The notes under the pieces are model-generated. The model ran no database searches, was not told the DNA's origin, and worked only from the letters and a program-made list of their open reading frames with translations. The position numbers and the translations under genes are program-made. Positions 61,190-64,000 of a DNA stretch of 64,000 bases are shown here, piece after piece (position 1 is the stretch's first letter; each line of letters starts with the position of its first letter). Source of the DNA: Candidatus Enterococcus moelleringii (GTDB lineage: Bacteria; Bacillota; Bacilli; Lactobacillales; Enterococcaceae); contig NZ_JAFREM010000018.1 in assembly GCF_017377575.1 (NCBI RefSeq), forward strand, positions 124,001 to 188,000, in the 5' to 3' direction.

Positions 61190-62107
61190 ATGGAGAATGT
61201 GATTAGAACCTATCAGTTAAATAAAGAATTTAAGGAGGAAACGGCACTTCAATCCTTTGATTTTGCTTTACAGCAAGGTGAGATCTGTGCCTTGATTGGA
61301 AAAAATGGCGCGGGGAAATCCACATTTTTCAAGATGCTTTCAGGCCAAATTGCACCAACAAATGGTGAGATTCAATTGTTTGGGAAAACTAAAAACGAAC
61401 ATGCTCGAGCCCGCCAACGGATGGGCTTTATGATTGAAGAGCCGAAGTTTTTTGGCGACTTTACTGCGGAACAAAACTTAGAGTATTTCCGTATTCAACG
61501 AGGGGTTGTTGAAAAGGCCAGAATCTCCGAAGTCCTGAAAATGGTGGGATTAAGTGAACATACCAAGAAAAAGTTTCACCAATACTCGATGGGGATGAAG
61601 CAACGCTTGGGTTTAGCGCTATGTTTGCTTTCTAATCCTGATTGTTTAGTCCTGGATGAGCCGACGAATGGATTGGACCCTGAAGGAATCAACGAGATTC
61701 GCCGCTTATTATTAGAACTTAACCAAGAGAGACAGATCACTATTCTGATTTCCAGCCATATTTTGAGTGAGCTGCAATTATTAGCCAATCGCTTTGTTTT
61801 TATTCACGATGGAAAAATGGTTGAAGATATCAGCAAAACTGATTTGGAAAACAAATGCAAAAAGCAGCTGAAGATCAAGGTGAATGACAGTGCCAAAACC
61901 TCCCAGTTATTGGAACGTACTTTCCGGGATATCGATTATCGCTGCTTGGTAGATGGCTGGATCATCATTCACAGCCATGTAGATCAGGGGGCCGAAATCA
62001 ATGCTTTATTGCATCGAGAGGGCATTTCCGTTTCCGAGGTAATGGTGGAAGATGTCACGTTAGAGGACTATTTCTTGAAACTGGTAGGAGGGACAGCCAA
62101 TGATTAA
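61190..62107 (+). CDS. ABC transporter ATP-binding protein, BcrA/lantibiotic-immunity type
   Basis: Walker A LIGKNGAGKST, signature YSMGMKQRLGLALCLL (SMG variant typical of BcrA/NukF-type) and Walker B CLVLDEPTNGLDPEG. 305 residues. RBS AAGGAG. Overlaps the permease gene by 8 bp. The pair probably gives resistance to a cell-wall or lantibiotic peptide. Confidence 0.9.
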   Translation: MENVIRTYQLNKEFKEETALQSFDFALQQGEICALIGKNGAGKSTFFKMLSGQIAPTNGEIQLFGKTKNEHARARQRMGFMIEEPKFFGDFTAEQNLEYFRIQRGVVEKARISEVLKMVGLSEHTKKKFHQYSMGMKQRLGLALCLLSNPDCLVLDEPTNGLDPEGINEIRRLLLELNQERQITILISSHILSELQLLANRFVFIHDGKMVEDISKTDLENKCKKQLKIKVNDSAKTSQLLERTFRDIDYRCLVDGWIIIHSHVDQGAEINALLHREGISVSEVMVEDVTLEDYFLKLVGGTAND

Positions 62108-62840
62108 TTACCTAAACAGCGAAAGATATCGTTTGTTCCACAAGAAAAGCTTGTATTTCACGAGTGCCTTTTTCTTGCTGGTGATGGTGATTATTGCAGT
62201 CATGTATCGCAATTCCAATGAAGCGTTTCTTAGTACAAGTGCTCTTTACTACTTGAGCACCTTGATTGTTACCACCGCTATCAGCTTTTTCATCATTGTT
62301 TTGTTCAATTCATTTCTTACCGGTAAGGATAATGAGCTGCTGAAACAAGCGATTTCTTTTGGTGTCACCAGAAATACGATTTTCTTGAGTAAACTAGTGC
62401 TGACGTTAGTCATTTTCCTTTTCTTATTTGGCTTAAATATTTTGACGATTGTCTTATTGGGGGAAAATTTATTTACCACTGATCCCCAAGTTTTAAATGA
62501 CTTTCTCATTGCAGTGAGTAATTTGCTGCCATTATTAATCAGTGCCTTTACCTTTGGGCATTTATTGCGGATGCTGGGTGTTAGCCAAATTGTCACGATC
62601 TTATCTATGCTTTTCGTGTATGGATTATCCAACGAAGTCGCTGGATTTATATTCTCGCTGGTTTCCAAACATGAACCGATCTCACAATTTTTCCCTTCCG
62701 CTTTATTGGCGGATGCCGTAAATGATTTCTTTAATCATACTGTTGCTGTTCAGCCAGCTAGTTGGGTCATTAGTGGGGGGTTAATCGTACTGTATATAGC
62801 AATTGGATTGAGAGTATTTGGTCAAAAAAATATTGAATGA
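62100..62840 (+). CDS. ABC permease (ABC-2/BcrB-like)
   Basis: A 246-residue protein with six membrane helices; partner of the BcrA-type ATPase. It starts within the end of that gene, with GGAGGG just upstream. Confidence 0.85.
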   Translation: MINYLNSERYRLFHKKSLYFTSAFFLLVMVIIAVMYRNSNEAFLSTSALYYLSTLIVTTAISFFIIVLFNSFLTGKDNELLKQAISFGVTRNTIFLSKLVLTLVIFLFLFGLNILTIVLLGENLFTTDPQVLNDFLIAVSNLLPLLISAFTFGHLLRMLGVSQIVTILSMLFVYGLSNEVAGFIFSLVSKHEPISQFFPSALLADAVNDFFNHTVAVQPASWVISGGLIVLYIAIGLRVFGQKNIE

Positions 62841-62870
62841 TTAAGGGTAGAAGGAGAATGTTGGTGGAGT

Positions 62871-64000
62871 ATGTATAAAAAAATAGTCAAAAACGATATA
62901 AAAAACAATAAACTAATCTCATTAACGATTACTATGTTTGTCTTTCTCGCGGTGCTGTTGACCTCTTTAGCCACTATTTTAGCAGTGAATTTATCGAGTG
63001 CGGTAGACAACAGTATGATAGAGGCCAGAACGCCCCATTTGATGCAAATGCATAGTGGAGATATCAATGAGGAGAGACTGGCGCAATTTGCCGATGAGCA
63101 GGAATATGTTGAGGAATACCAAACAGCAGATTTTCTGAACATCGAAGGCTCAGATATTGCGATTGGCGAAAATTCATTGATGGATAGTGTGCAAGATAAC
63201 GGTTTTTCTAAACAAAGCAGTCAGTTCGATTATTTGCTTGATTTAAATGGCGAGATCATCCAGCCAAAGGAAGGTGAGATCTACGTTCCGATCTATTATT
63301 TAAAAGAGGGCGTAGCGAAACAAGGAGATCCAGTGAAGGTGCATGGCGTTTCGTTTAAAGTTGCAGGCTTCTTGCGAGATTCGCAGATGAATGCGGCAAT
63401 GATCTCTTCCAAACGGTTTTTAGTTCATCCAAACGATTATCAGAAAATAGAACCATATGGTCGCCTGGAGCATCTGATTGAATTTCGGTTAAGCGATGCT
63501 GGCAAATCCGGGGAGGTTGAGTCGGCTTATTTATCCGAAGGGTTAGAATCCAACGGGCCTTCTGCAACCAGTTACCAGCTGTTTAAGCTAGCCAACGCCA
63601 TTAATGACGGGATGATGATTGCACTATTGATTCTGGTCAGCTTGCTTGTTATCCTAGTGACTTTCTTATGTATTCGCTTTACTTTGCTGGCGAAAATTGA
63701 AGAAGATTTTAAAGAGATAGGTGTGCTAAAAGCAATTGGCCTAAGAACCTCCGAAATCAAAAAAATATACATGGCAAAATATGGAATGATGGCAGCTTTT
63801 GCAAGTGTACTTGGCTATATCGGGGCAATCGTGTTGCAGAATCCCTTGATGGAAAATATCCGTTTGTATTTTGGCGATAGCAAGGCACCAGTTTTCGCGT
63901 TATTCGCGGGCTTGCTTGGCGCCTTAGTCATCTTTGGTATTGTTGTGCTATATACCAATAATATCCTCAGACGATTCAAGAAAATATCTCCGGCCCAAGC
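62871..64000 (+). CDS. FtsX-like ABC permease (N-terminal part, runs off the window)
   Basis: ATG 62871 follows GGTGGAG and the frame is open to the window end (376 residues). Its order of features matches the 28602 permease: one helix, an outside domain with TPHLMQMHSGDI and EERLAQFA, a DFLNIEGS segment, then the KEIGVLKAIGLRTSEIKK loop and following helices. It starts 30 bp after the ABC permease gene and may be in the same operon. Confidence 0.85.
   Translation, partial: MYKKIVKNDIKNNKLISLTITMFVFLAVLLTSLATILAVNLSSAVDNSMIEARTPHLMQMHSGDINEERLAQFADEQEYVEEYQTADFLNIEGSDIAIGENSLMDSVQDNGFSKQSSQFDYLLDLNGEIIQPKEGEIYVPIYYLKEGVAKQGDPVKVHGVSFKVAGFLRDSQMNAAMISSKRFLVHPNDYQKIEPYGRLEHLIEFRLSDAGKSGEVESAYLSEGLESNGPSATSYQLFKLANAINDGMMIALLILVSLLVILVTFLCIRFTLLAKIEEDFKEIGVLKAIGLRTSEIKKIYMAKYGMMAAFASVLGYIGAIVLQNPLMENIRLYFGDSKAPVFALFAGLLGALVIFGIVVLYTNNILRRFKKISPAQ

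Overview
The window looks like accessory chromosome (or a large replicon) of a low-GC Firmicute, almost certainly an Enterococcus. The best evidence is the WxL surface-protein cluster (small WxL protein, DUF916/DUF3324 anchor protein, LPxTG-like protein, giant WxL protein). The AT-rich composition, strong AGGAGG-type ribosome binding sites and the mix of CPBP proteases, DrrAB/MacB/BcrAB-type ABC exporters and TetR regulators fit this. The species cannot be fixed from the sequence. No rRNA, tRNA, CRISPR array or intact insertion sequence was seen.

Layout. 1-2.4 kb: end of a catabolic or transport operon (two small membrane proteins, a cyclase-family hydrolase) followed by a GntR regulator. 3-6 kb: EamA transporter divergent from a MocR-type regulator, then a GFA-family protein. 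6.2-8.1 kb: RloA/RloB-like defence pair with rloB interrupted by one in-frame stop. 8.5-13.6 kb: membrane-anchored XRE regulator, alpha/beta hydrolase, AlkC/AlkD-like protein, CPBP protease, and a TetR repressor divergent from a membrane protein. 13.9-14.2 kb holds gene scraps. 14.4-19 kb: one TetR gene and two ABC exporters that share a 16-bp palindrome. 19.3-21.4 kb: AbiE-type toxin-antitoxin pair and a Cys-rich KTR gene, both typical mobile-element cargo. 21.5-23.9 kb: second DrrAB-type exporter with its TetR repressor and twin operators. 24-25.4 kb: TetR, FMN-binding lipoprotein-like protein and a membrane protein with two H-x13-H pairs, a probable transmembrane electron-transfer module. 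25.5-34.5 kb: CPBP proteases, two paralogous 8-TM proteins behind the same 12-bp palindrome, an FtsX/MacB-type exporter and a PadR-CPBP operon. 34.6-38 kb: three-gene ABC-2 exporter preceded by three TGA-N6-TCA sites. 38-44.7 kb: FMN-binding/TetR pair, WYL regulator, EFR1 flavodoxin-ferredoxin, TetR, SDR and small membrane or unknown proteins.

44.9-49 kb is the least conventional part. It has four small minus-strand genes of unknown function around about 1.8 kb of non-coding DNA containing two diverged copies (offset 659 bp) of a structured unit and a third, inverted, partial one. Each unit keeps a conserved core between inverted repeats, but the arms differ completely between copies while remaining complementary. 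Next come two candidate small RNAs, an AgrA/AgrC-like two-component system (49.3-51.3 kb), and a tyrosine recombinase flanked by a 14-bp perfect inverted repeat. The recombinase sits directly upstream of the WxL operon (53-60.9 kb), which ends with a winged-helix regulator. The window closes with a BcrA-type ABC pair and the start of an FtsX permease paralogous to the one at 28.6 kb.

The dominant theme is envelope defence and remodelling: seven ABC exporters or parts of them, six TetR-type repressors mostly with recognisable palindromic operators, four CPBP intramembrane proteases and a cell-surface WxL complex. Decayed gene copies and mobile-element marks are scattered between them.
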